A stretch of DNA of 64,000 nt from Pelodera strongyloides (Eukaryota > Nematoda > Chromadorea > Rhabditida > Rhabditidae). Below, piece after piece: positions 1 through 11,123 of the stretch; position 1 is the first letter of the stretch, and every line of letters starts with the position of its first letter. Under the pieces are notes generated by a model that was not told the origin of the DNA, made no database searches, and worked only from the letters and a program-made list of their open reading frames with translations. The position numbers and the translations under genes were made by a program. The stretch is taken from assembly GCA_036852015.1 (NCBI GenBank), contig JAANDG010000212.1, positions 62,001 through 126,000 of the forward strand. The letters are read 5' to 3'.

Positions 1-185
1 TAAACAGTAAAAACTAATTTTGACTTGCTGACTACGGTACCTGCCCGAACCGTTTGCCGGTGAACAACTCTGCGAGTACTAGGCTTCAAGCAATGCGGTT
101 TTCACAGTAATATTTCAGAAATTCCGGACATATTGTACAAATAAATTGAGGAAAACATTTTTCTCGTGGGCCTCTCCCTTTAAAG
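1..185. repeat. Right half of a TTAA-flanked fold-back element (family A)
   Basis: This stretch is closely similar to 26277-26433, the right arm of the complete element at 25974-26431. It ends with CTCGTGGGCCTCTCCCTTTAA. The left half lies outside the window. The terminal TTTAAAGG and TTAA target site match the PALTTAA-type palindromic elements known from Caenorhabditis; this is inference from the ends. It sits in the intron just before the first visible SH2-gene exon. Confidence 0.7.
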
Positions 186-206
186 AGTAAATTGAATACC
201 GTTCAG

Positions 207-2337
207 CATCCTATGTGTCAAACTGTTTCGAGGATAAGCGATACAGAGCTTCTCATTAACAATTCGCTTCTTTCTACCCCAAAGGGAACACGAGTAACAT
301 CCGCCTCCAGACCGGCTCCAGCTCCACTACCGTAAGTGTAAATATTTTGACCTGACAAGCAAAACTAGAAATTTACTAAGTAAGGCTTACTCGTAAGAAG
401 AAATTTTGTTTTCATTCGTTGACGAACTCACACGAACTGCAGCCTGCACGTATAATCGGTACAATGCAAGCTTGCTACTTTTATTCGTATTCGCGAGAAG
501 CGAGTGTTCATGGGAAACGGGTGAACCCACTTGGATACGGTTATTTTTTCGTGGGTCTGCCCATCTTGTGATTACCTCGTGACCAACTCTTGACCACGTT
601 TCATCGAAAACCGTCATCATATGTCGCCAAATGAACACGAACCAGTCACGAACCAGTCACCTATGTTTTCTTAGGCAAAAACCATTTGGTAATGTGCCAA
701 CGACGGTTTTTCTGTGGTTTCGGCAGTTATTCCGTTTTCCTGTGCGTATTCCAAATTTGCACGCGAGGCTAAGCTCCCTTTTTACAACCAATACCAATTA
801 TATTTTTTCACGCTAACATCAACATATTTTTCAGTGTGCCGAGTTGTGACTTGATGAACTCAAGCACTCAAAAACAAAACGAGGTGAGTCTACTTTTATT
901 ATCATATCGTTTAGCAAACGAAGCGTGAAAAATATGAAGTCAATATATTCAAGTCCATCGTCTCAGAGATGTCATTAAGCTTGTTAGTCAACTTGCAACC
1001 GGCTCTTCTGGAAAGAGGCGGGCAATTAAATCCACAGACTTGAAAACGGGCAATTAAATCCACAGAATTAAACACGGGCAATTAAATCCACAGAATTAAA
1101 GACGGGGAATTAAATCCACGGACCTGGGCATTGTGTCCAGATGAAAAACTACTCGATGTCTTCGAGTTTCCAGCTAGGACGAGTTTCCCTTTACGGGTTG
1201 TGATTACAAAGTTGTCATTAGCCGCATTCGAACTCGTATCCAATTCGCTTCGCTGTGTATTCTTATGAACATGTTGTGGAGCATTTTCTTGGGGTAGGCT
1301 TCCTTGAACGCTGACCATTCGGTCTAGTCATACCACCTGTGGTGTATTACTGTGTGCCATCCTATAATGCATCCTTATTCAGCATCCCATGTGCAAAACT
1401 GTCTCCAGCATCAAGGTTACGGATCCGCTCATTAACAATTCACCACTTTCTGTACCAAAGGGCACAAGAGTAACAACCGCCTCCAGGTCGACTTCATTAC
1501 CGTGAGTGCAAATATTTTGGCCTGGCTAATCGAACCTCTAACTTTAGTCAAGAAGACTTATTTCGCAAATAGAAATGCACCAGTGTTTTCATCCGCTCAC
1601 GTAGCACGATGCAAAAATTCGCGGCTCAATACAACTTGTATATTTTTTTTGTGTTCGCAAAAATGTTGATGATATTCCTATTTATTCCCAACAAACAAGA
1701 TATCTTTTTTACCGGCCAATTTATATAATTTTCCCGTTAAATTCAAAATATTTTTCAGTGTGCTCAGCTGTGATGTTGCGACCACTCAAAAAGAAGAAGA
1801 GGTTTTCGTTTATTTTTTATTAACATCCGAATCTAATTTTTCAATGTGCATTCTTCTGCTGTTTGGTTTCCTTGCAAGTGCATTCGACCTTGCAATGCCA
1901 CTGTTTGCGTACATATTACTGCTTTTCATCCAATAATAATGCCAATGATTTAGAAGTCAAGCTCCATTGCTGCCATTGACGACTTGGATCACAGGGATTC
2001 AGCATCAAGCGTTCGCGGCTACTACGGACAACTCCCCAGGGAAGCCGCACAATTGTACGTGCGTTTAATTTACTAATTCACATAATATGGCGTGTCACTG
2101 CTAACAGGTTCCTATAAAAAAAACTTGCTTTCTTCTTTAAAAAAATTCGAAAAGGCCTATTTTCAGGTTTTTAGCTCAAGAGCCGGATGGATCATTTTTA
2201 ATTCGCGATTCAGAAACTTTTCCGGAACAATTGGTTCTTTCCCTGAAATATCATGACACGGTAATTTTTATTGTGTTTAAGATGGTTGAATTCTTGTGTG
2301 TAGTGTAGTGGTACTGGAGCTCTTTGTTTAATATATA

Positions 2338-2394
<57 letters not shown>

Positions 2395-5300
2395 ATATAT
2401 ATATATATATATACTCTATATATCTCTTATATATAAAGCTGGGAGCTTTGTTTGTTTGTTTGTTTGTTTGATTGATTGTGTGTTTGGATGATGTGCGTTA
2501 CGCTCAGGTTGTAGGATTGGTTCAGTAGTTCACGTTCCCGTGCACTGAGCCATCTCACTTCCCGAGCGCCCCTCTCACAAACGTCCAAAAAAGGCTGCAT
2601 ATGTGGAATATGTGTGGTGTATCGTTCGGGCGCGGTGGCGCGCAGCTCATTTTAGGAAACAACGAACACTCACAACTCAAAGAACTAGCAAATCACAATC
2701 ATTGACAACTTTTTATGAAATACTTTTTTGTAATCACTTTGTAGTCTAATTTTTCATTTACTCTTTTTACAAAGATTTAGTCGACATATTTTGCAACAAA
2801 GCATTGAGTAATTCTCTGCACATTTCCATTATTTCCCATGAAACGAGCGTCCAATCTTGAGCGATGTTTCGGTCGAACGAAAGAACATTCAACAGAATTT
2901 CTTAATTTCGCGTACTTTTTGCTTTAGTATGGATTATACACGGTGTCACCTGTAACGTTCTACGACATTCTTTAGTTTAATACAGTTAAGGAAAAGATCT
3001 GTGACAATTTTGGATTTTTTTCTGCTTTATAGAGTCTAACGATCTGCAGACAGTTTAGGAGGAATACGTTCACCAGTTATATAAAGGGCACACCGGCACA
3101 CTAAAACTATGTTCGATCCCATGTTTAAAGGGAATATGTAGGCACTCAAAATGAGCAAAACAACTGCGAAACTAGAGTTTCCACACCAGACATGAATTTA
3201 AGTAGGCGACTGAATATGTAAATCCGAATATTCTCATTTGCATGCAAATATGTCGCTGTTGCATGCTATATGCCGATGTTTGCACATATGCTAAATTTTT
3301 TGCTCCATCAGCACTGCCGTGTAAGCCAGGGGGTCAAATAACGCGTTTACTATGGAAAAGATGAACTTTGAAAATCATTTTCTTTTAAATGGGAAACTTT
3401 TAACCATTTTTGTTGTTGTTTCCTTAATGAGGAACACACATTCTATTAATACAGCTTAACTTCAAAAAGGGCATACATATTCCCTTTAACATTCGTATAG
3501 GGTATAGGTTTCAAAAAGTAAAATAGCGGTCACTTACATTCCGCTGCTTTTAGGCTTTGGCTATTTTTTTTAAGTTATAGACTTATAGAGTCCAGCAAGT
3601 TGCAGACAATTTAGGAGAAATATAGTCAACAGAAACTAAGTTCTATCCCCGTGTTTGATATTGGTGTAGGTTTCAAAAGGAAAAATGAGAGACTGGAAAC
3701 TCTTTGAATAGACATGTTTCTTCCTAACTTATATAGCCCAGCAAAACATTGCGGCGTATCAGCCACGTGATATTAAGCAGCTTTTAGGATTTGGAATTTT
3801 TTTCGATATTATAGAGTCCAGCAAGTTGCAGACAATTTAGGAGTAATATAGTCAACAGAAACTAAGTTCGATCCCCGTGTTTGATATTGGTGTAGGTTTC
3901 AAAAAGAAAAATGAGAGACTGGAGACTCTTTGAATAGACATGTTTCTTCCTAACTTATATAGCCCAGCGAAACATTGCGGACTATCACCCACACGATATT
4001 AAGCTGCTTTTAGGATTCGGAATTTTTTCGATATTATAGAGTGCAGCAAGTTGCAGACAATTTAGGAGTAATATAGTCAACAGAAACTAAGTTCTAACCC
4101 GTGTTTAATATTGGTATGGGTTTCAAAAGGAAAAATGAGAGACTGGAGACTCTTTGCATAGACATGTTTCTTCCTAACTTATATAGCCCAGCGAAACATT
4201 GCGGCGTATCAGCCACGCGATATTAAGCTGCTTTTAGGATTTGGAATTTTTTCGATATTATAGAGTGCAGCAAGTTGCAGACAATTTAGGAGTAATATAG
4301 TCAACAGAAACTAAGTTCTAACCCGTGTTTAATATTGGTATGGGTTTCAAAAGGAAAAATGAGAGACTGGAGACTCTTTGCATAGACATGTTTCTTCCTA
4401 ACTTATATAGCCCAGCGAAACATTGCGGACTATCACCCACACGATATTAAGCTGCTTTTAGGATTCGGAATTTTTTCGATATTATAGAGTGCAGCAAGTT
4501 GCAGACAATTTAGGAGTAATATAGTCAACAGAAACTAAGTTCTAACCCGTGTTTAATATTGGTATGGGTTTCAAAAGGAAAAATGAGAGACTGGAGACTC
4601 TTTGCATAGACATGTTTCTTCCTAACTTATATAGCCCAGCGAAACATTGCGGCGTATCAGCCACGCGATATTAAGCTGCTTTTAGGATTTGGAATTTTTT
4701 CGATATTATAGAGTCCAGCAAGTTGCAGACAATTTAGGAGTAATATAGTCAACAGAAACTAAGTTCTAACCCGTGTTTAATATTGGTATGGGTTTCAAAA
4801 CGGAAAAATGAGAGACTGGAGACTCTTTGCAGACAAAAGGTTTCTTCCTAACTTATATAGCCCAGCGAAACATTGCGGACTATCACCCACACGATATTAA
4901 GCTGCTTTTAGGCTTTGGCAATTTTTTCGATGTCCTAGAGTAGAGCAAGTTGCAGACAAATTTAGGAAAAATATAGTCAACAGAAAACTAATTTCTATCC
5001 CCGTGTTTGATATAGGTGTAGGTTTCAAAAGGAAAATAACAAAACTGAACCCATTTCCTTTGTGTAAACGTTTGCTTCTAACTTATATAGCCTAGCGAAA
5101 AATTGCGGCGTATCAGCCACGCGCTTATTCCGCTGCTTTTACGTTTTGGAAATTTTTGGACGTTATATTTGTCCAACGATTTACAGGCAATTTAGGAGGA
5201 ATATAGTCAACGTCCTAAAATGGGCGAACCAAAACTAAGTTCTATCCCCAGGAAACTATTCTTGCGAGAAAGAGTTGCTTCTACTTATAGATATAGCCCA

Positions 5301-8300
5301 GTGAAACATAGCGACCATCAGCGAATATTGGAAAGACGCCTCAGGCGGCGGTAGCCGACTGGTATATATATATATCATGGCCAGTCATACCCAACTATAT
5401 TCGCATTTGTCACGTCCCTCCGCAGTAATTGGGCAATATGCACTATTGGGCGTGGCAATTGCGATATAGGCCAATCAGCTCGAATGGGCGTGACAGCTGC
5501 GATTGATTGTTGTGTATGACTGGCCATGGTAAATTGCTGAAAACTGCGTGAATATTGCGACCGAAAATTGGAAAAAAATAAGCCTACTATATTTGACATG
5601 GGGAATCAGATGGAATCATCAAAAATAGTGGTCATTTGAATGTGCCTGACCAATGCCACGTAACGATACTTCGAAGTGCGCATATTTATATGAAACGTCA
5701 GAAGAGTATATTCCAACGTTTGTGTTAAGAGATCAATTTGCTTTTTTTTGAAAATATGCGAACAGTTGCGTACTAAATCTTATTATATAAAGGAGAAGAG
5801 TTTGTAGTGTAGATAGATTTTCGTGTAGATAGACTTCACGGACACGGAGGCGGAATCTGCCTCATTTACAAGAATATTCATAATTTCTGTGAAGTTTATT
5901 CATGTTCTTATTCTCGTACAGCTCCTCAAGGCTCTCATTATTTAGATCGTTTTGAAATACTCGTATCTGATTTATATATGAATTCTAATGAACACCATCG
6001 ATTTATATTGGTTTATAGACCTCCAAATTTGAGTATTGACGGCACGACCCATCTTATTCAGATACTCACTAAATATTTCGAGCCCAAAAATACCTCAATT
6101 TTGGGCGACTTAAATTTTCCTGTTATTAACTGGCAGTCTCAGTCACTATCTAAAAACTGCAATATCAGTCAAATATTCTTAGATTTTACTATTATCCATA
6201 ATGTGCAACAGCTAGTTACTGAGCCTACTAGAATTACAAATCGTGGTACCCACACAATTCTTGATGTTTTGTTAACGGACAGTGATCGAGTTCTTTCTGT
6301 CTCTGTCATTGAAAACCCAGTCACTTCCGATCATTTTGCTGTTGATATTTATTATGATTTCCCAACCATTCCCCAAAAACCTTCCAGGTATAAGTACATT
6401 GACTACAGAAAGGCTGATTATGAGAAAATCAATGACTTTTTCCGAATGTTCAACTGGAGACAAATATCGGACAATTGTCCAAACCTACAAAATTTTTATG
6501 ACAATTTTGTGGAAATTTGCCGGTTGGCTATCAGTCAATTCTGTCCTATGGTTGAACGTTCTGAAAGAAATAAGTATCGTATAAGATTTCCATCTAATAT
6601 TAAGAAATTAGAAAAAAAACTGACAAACTTGTGGAAGCTTGTCAAATGCGGCAAAGATTTATTATTACGGCAACTATACCGTAACTTGCAAAAGAAGGTT
6701 AAATACCTGAAAAAAAAAGCACATAGAAAAAACCAGTGCTATAAAATCTGAGTCCTATTCAAGTATCCACAAATTTGTTCGGCTTAAATTAAAAGCAAAC
6801 AATTCAATTCCAACCTTGAAAATAAATGATAATACAGTACTGTTTTGTGACCTAGATAAGGCTGATGCTTTTCGTAATGTTTTTGATGGTAACTATGCTA
6901 TTGACAATAATTTGCTACCCTCGATACCCTGTGCTAACGAAAAGATACCTATGTTTAATTTTGATTGCAACTCTGTTTATTCTTTTATTAGAAAGTTACC
7001 AAATAAGTTCTCGTACAGTATTGAAGGCTTAAACCAATTTTTTATCAAAAAATGCGGTGTTACACTGTGCTCGCCCCTATCTATAATTTTTTCATCGTCT
7101 TTTGTTTATTCACATATTCCCTGGCAGTGGAAGTACGGGTGCATAGTTCCAATTTACAAGAAAGGAAGCAAAAGCAATCCTGAAAACTACAGGCCAGTCA
7201 CCCTCACCTCCCCTGTTGGAAGACTTATGGAGACCATACTTGCGTCTGGTATAAGAATTGTCTTTAAAAATTCTTTCTCAAAAAGTCAATATGGTTTTTT
7301 AAAAGGTAGAAGCTGTACGACTCAACTTTTAGAAGTAATTTCAGAATGGCAAACGTCCTTGAAGTGTAGAAAAAAAGTTTACTTTGACTACAGAAAAGCT
7401 TTCGATAAGGTTGTACACGCAAAGCTGCTTTATAAATGTAAACAATTTGGTTTTCCTAGTATGCTTATTAGTTGGTTAAAGGAATTCTTAGAAAATCGTA
7501 TATCTGTCGTTAAAATTGGTAATACTTTTTCGTCTGAATTTGTTCCAATCTCAGGTGTTCCACAGGGAACGGTCCTGGGTCCTTTACTGTTCTTGATTTT
7601 TATAAATGATCTTGAATCCGTTATTCCATCAAGTGTTAAATTTGCATTATTTGCAGATGATCTCAAGTTGTATGGTGAAGCCGGACCCGTCCTCCAGGAG
7701 GCGATCAATGCAGTGAGCGCGTGGTCAAGGGACTGGCAGATGCCATTTGCAGCTGAAAAAATAAATGTTCTTCATCTCGGACAGACCGGTCCCTGACGCG
7801 TCTACTATATTGAACGTCAGAGGATCGAGCCGGTGGATCAGATAAGAGATTTAGGTATTTATGTTGATAACAAGTTAACTTTCTCGCATCATATTCATGT
7901 CAAAACTGCATTAGCACTTCAGAGAAGTCGGCACTTGTTATCAGCATTCCCACAAGCTTCAGCTGATACATATGTTAAACTTTTTAATTGTTACGTAAGG
8001 CCCATCTTAGAATACGGCTCTGAGATTATCAATCCTTCTGAAAAATCACCTCTTTGTCGTAGATTAGAAGCCCCCCAAAGGTTTTTCTCCAAACTTGTGT
8101 GTATTAAAAAGAACGTCAGATATCAGTCTTACAAGTCGCGTGTAGAATATTTAAAATTAGAACCTCTGTTTTTAAGGAGAAGAAAGACTGATATATCGAC
8201 TGCATTTAAGCTTTTATTTAATATTTATGACTTTCCGTGCTTGTCGCAACACTTAGTTTTGAGATCTCAAACTTCAACTCGGCCATGTCGCCCACACAAA

Positions 8301-9047
8301 TATGTTATTAAAAAGTCTAAGTTAAGGTATAAAGATAGGAATTGGTTCTTCAATAGAATTGCAGATCTTGTCAATAATCTACCTTCCGAAGTTAATCAGT
8401 GTAAAAATGCAGAAGAACTTCTCAGTTATGTAAATACAAATCCGCAATTTTTTTCCCAAAGACCCCCTGCATTTTTTTACTGAGAACAATTTGTAGTTCT
8501 TACCTTGTACCGATGTCTGTTCTATATTCATTATCTGTGAATTTACTCTCATATATGTTTTTATCTGTAAATTGTTTTCTTAAATAACGTTAGTATTACG
8601 CATAAGCTACCTTAAATGTTTTAATTGAATTGAATTTACGTTTAGTGCTCTTATTATGATTTTGATTTTGTTTAGTGTTCGTGAGTTTGTGTTTGTGTTT
8701 TTGTTCTTTGTAGTTTGGTCCCTTGTGAGTATACTGCGTTGTGAAGCGTGGTATCTTAGGGTCACCTTTTGAGATGTGTTAATTACATATCCTCAATAAA
8801 CCTTTATATAAATATTTGAAACCTAGAAAAAATTCGTTGTGGACGTAATCACAAATAAATTCACCCGGCCACAAACACTTCTCGTATATATATATTTATT
8901 TTATTTTATCATACGTGAAACGTGGATTAAAAAGTAGTTACAAAAAATTGGAGAATGGATCATATGCTAAAATCCTCGCTCCGTTGTCCTTTTTGTTTAG
9001 ATTTACATGTTCTTTGTAGTTTATTCGCAGTACTTTGAGCGCCGCCG

Positions 9048-9131
<84 letters not shown>

Positions 9132-9726
9132 TATATATCAACGTTTGAACAAAACTTACTGCAACCGATGTGTAAACTGTTTAGATTACACACCACGTCA
9201 TCGACAAAAAATCGAACTTCAAGGATCTCGCTCAGCTGACCACAGTACTTTTTTTCTTTTCATTGTATTACTTATCCATCTCGAATATAGCAGGATGCAT
9301 TATTTTTCAATTTTCATGCGCAATACTCAGGCAGTATTCAGCAATTCACCATAGCATGTCATACTCAATAGCGTATCGCAGTTGACAGTTGACATGCCCA
9401 TTCGCGCTGATTAGCCAATAGCGCAACTGCCACGCCCAATATAGCATATTGGTCAATATACGTTATTTGTGTCAATTCTAATTGTAAAAACGTTAATGTA
9501 CTTTTTCATAATTTAGCATTACGAAAGCGAAGAGGAACTATGTACCAAGCTTCAGAAACCAATTGTGGTTGACGTCCGTCAAACAACGGTAGTTAAGAAA
9601 ACCCCGCCAAAGAAGAATACGGTTAGGAAAACACCGCCAAAGAGAGCTACAAACCCTTCGAACGCAGCTAAAGCTTTCGCATTGCTTAACTTGGTGGCTA
9701 GCTCCATTCGATTGTCGCAAATCTAA
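207..9726 (+). CDS. SH2-domain protein, 3' part of the gene (N-terminus outside the window)
   Basis: Proposed exons: 207-331, 835-883, 1383-1501, 1759-1801, 1954-2054, 2167-2260, 9185-9244 and 9517-9726. All junction phases agree. Exons 1-2 and 3-4 are tandem copies of a tail module with the pattern LINNS.LS.PKGTRVT. A 33-residue linker follows, then an SH2 domain: YYGQLPREAAQLFLAQEPDG, GSFLIRDSE (phosphotyrosine-binding Arg of the FLVR motif), LVLSLKYHDT, then NFKDLAQLTTHY and LCTKLQKP, which match the end of an SH2 fold. A lysine-rich tail (KTPPKK...) precedes the TAA at 9724-9726; AATAAA lies at 9820-9825. SH2 domains bind phosphotyrosine, so a cytoplasmic adaptor role is inferred. The SH2 domain is divided by a 6.9 kb intron (2261-9184) full of mobile DNA. 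No start codon or catalytic domain is visible; a kinase domain could lie upstream, as in the next gene. Confidence 0.75.
527..740. repeat. Dispersed repeat, copy 1 (family also at 38865-39062)
   Basis: About 200 bp shared with 38865-39062, including CTTGGATACGGTT, TTCGTGGG, GTGACCAACTC, ATCGAAAACCGTCATCA and a T-rich GTTTTCCTGTG end. The two copies have diverged by point changes and small insertions. It lies in the intron between the first two SH2-gene tail exons and is absent from the matching intron of the duplicated unit (1502-1758), so it probably inserted after the exon duplication. Confidence 0.7.
2335..2422. repeat. AT microsatellite
   Basis: A run of (AT)n with a few interruptions (ctc, ctct), directly before the TC start of the Helitron-like element at 2423. 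Its length is probably variable between individuals. Confidence 0.9.
2423..5362 (+). mobile_element. Non-autonomous Helitron-like element carrying satellite repeats
   Basis: The proposed 5' end is TCTCTTATATATAAAGC after an A. The proposed 3' end is the hairpin CGCCTCAGGCG followed by GCGGTAGCCGA and CTGG at 5359-5362, then T. A 5' TC, a 3' hairpin about 10 nt before CTRR, and insertion between A and T are Helitron hallmarks. The same 3' signature recurs at 17981, 38134, 41814 and 42447. No Rep/helicase coding sequence is present, so mobility would depend on another copy. The interior holds the 224-bp tandem array. That both ends belong to one insertion is inference. Confidence 0.55.
3020..5330 (+). 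repeat. Tandem array of about 224-bp units with alternating subtypes
   Basis: A recognisable line, GACATGTTTCTTCCTAACTT, recurs at 3711, 3937, 4161, 4385, 4609 and about 4832, giving spacings of 223-226 bp. Degenerate units flank this core on both sides. Two variants alternate strictly: GCGGCGTATCAGCCACG and GCGGACTATCACCCACACG, so the real period is a dimer of about 448 bp. No conserved reading frame was seen. The array lies in the SH2-gene intron inside the Helitron-like element. Confidence 0.9.
5370..5665. repeat. Degraded fold-back element related to 32301-32717 (family B)
   Basis: The stretch shares GGCCAGTCATACCCAACTA, GGGCAATATGCACTATTGGGCGTGGCAATT and ATGGGGAATCAGATGGAATCATCA with the complete family B element at 32301-32717. 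The outer left terminus is lost, and the right end reads GAATGTGCCTGACC without TTAA. Another partial copy lies at 9330-9480. Confidence 0.7.
5778..5810 (+). mobile_element. Isolated 5' end of a Helitron-like element
   Basis: TCTTATTATATAAAGGAG after an A matches the reverse-strand 5' ends at 38371 and 42077. No matching 3' hairpin-CTGG was found before the LINE, so this is a truncated copy, or its remainder was displaced by the LINE insertion. Confidence 0.4.
5820..8820 (+). mobile_element. 5'-truncated, mutated CR1/Jockey-type LINE
   Basis: Coding begins inside the apurinic-endonuclease domain (GHGGGICLIYK at about 5838, then a GDLNFP motif and TSDHF), so the 5' end is missing. The reading frame shifts by one base in an A-rich stretch near 6711-6732. 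It then runs into the reverse transcriptase: NYRPVTLTSPVGRLMETIL, QYGFLKGRSCTTQLL, DYRKAFDKV, GVPQGTVLGPLL and the catalytic FADD. A TGA at 7794-7796 interrupts the frame before the C-terminal part (RDLGIYVDNKLTFSHHI...), which ends at 8483. AATAAA at 8794-8799 marks the 3' end. The frameshift, internal stop and truncation mean this copy cannot encode an active enzyme. It lies in the SH2-gene intron, same strand. Confidence 0.9.
9052..9140. repeat. AT microsatellite
   Basis: About 80 bp of nearly pure (AT)n, starting 45 bp before the seventh proposed SH2-gene exon. Apparent Tyr-Ile reading frames through it are simple-repeat artefacts. Confidence 0.9.
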
Positions 9727-11123
9727 TGAACCGGTTCTTGGTGTTCATACCCTCAAACGTTCACTCACATTTATTGCTACATATTTTAGTTTCTCTCTTT
9801 ATGAGTTGTTTGTAGAAACAATAAACCTTTATATTATTCAAAGACGCGAACATAATGACATAAACATAATAACAGAACAAATCATATACAAAAAATACTA
9901 GAAATGCACGATCATCAATTGTTATAGAAGAAAGGGCTAATAAAGAAAACAGAATCGTTTGTACATGAGCTTGTCATACAATGCAATATGCCAGAACGGT
10001 AGCCCCTAGCATGAAGCAGTAACTCGAAAACGGTCCAGTTCGTACCTCGAAAGTGAGGTATGATGCAATGATGCCTAACAGCGCGTTCGCACACGTAGAG
10101 TGCTTATATTATGTGAGCTCTGCGGTTACAAATATGAAAAACGGATTTGAAATACAAAAGTTGAGCAGGTTACTTGGCACAAATTACCAGCCACAACTTA
10201 GTTGGATATTATTGGGTTTTGTACTTATACCAATAGAAAGCAGGAGAATTTCTATGAGGGTACGATATGTTCTTACCGGTTGTTTTTGCTCCATACTTCG
10301 TTGCATTTTACGTTTCATGCAACGCGGTTTACTTGATTATGTTCTTATAGATTATTTTCAAGGCAAATGACTTGCTCGTGAGCTTATCCTTTAACACCGT
10401 AATAAACACAAAAATTCACTCAAATGTAGATCCGATAAACGAGCAAAAACAAATTATTTTTACCTTTTGGAAGACTAATTTGGACGAACAGGTGCACACT
10501 TTGATAGCTAAAAAAAGTATCTTTCAAAAAATTGCCCTGTGTAAACAAGTAAACTACATTATTTCGATTCCTCAATTTGTTAATTAGCTCATACTTGTTT
10601 CGATAGGCGAATATACAACTGAACCTCATCAATTTGTTAATTAACTTATACTAAACACGCACGAAAAATATAGTTAAAAACGTGGTACTCTGGCAGTTCA
10701 CTAATACTTCCAGCATAAATTTCCAATTCACTAATAGTTCCAACACTGGCAACTCAAAGAAGTAGCAAATATTTATTCACATCCTTGTTGTCCTTCTGGA
10801 TAGAGCTTCCGATGAGGGGTAGGCTTGTAATTGGTAATGTGAGGCAGAAATGGAGATTTTGCCTCATATCACTAAATAAATAAGAGTACCGCTTATCAGT
10901 GTTTCAGTTGAGAAAAAGGGATTGATTCGCCGCACAATTATGAGGTCTTTTTACACTTAGTTTTTGCTACTTTTGCGTGAAAAAAACACGCAGTTTCGGT
11001 TTTGATGCCATTTTTCAACATTTATTTCACCTTTTTTAGTCTCCAAAACTTTTATTTTCCGTTATTTTCTATCATCACCTGAAACTTTCTTCGAAGTCTG
11101 GTGGTACTAAACTACCACCATCA
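9727..11123. other. Intergenic region between the SH2 gene and the kinase gene
   Basis: AT-rich. It starts with the SH2-gene 3' UTR (AATAAA at 9820-9825). Short open stretches exist but none shows a recognised domain or a linked exon. Immediately before the kinase ATG the frame stays open back to a possible acceptor TTTTTTAG at about 11039, so an additional upstream coding exon cannot be excluded. Confidence 0.6.

Noticed and set aside
3020..5330. CRISPR-like array
   Set aside because: Units are contiguous 224-bp tandem repeats without short repeat-spacer alternation, and the genome is eukaryotic.
8938..9196. Open frames of repeated Tyr-Ile on the minus strand
   Set aside because: They are translations of the AT microsatellite and show no conserved protein features.
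10053..10370. 105-codon plus-strand open frame in the SH2/kinase intergenic region
   Set aside because: No recognisable domain, no matching splice partners, and a length expected by chance in AT-rich DNA of this size.
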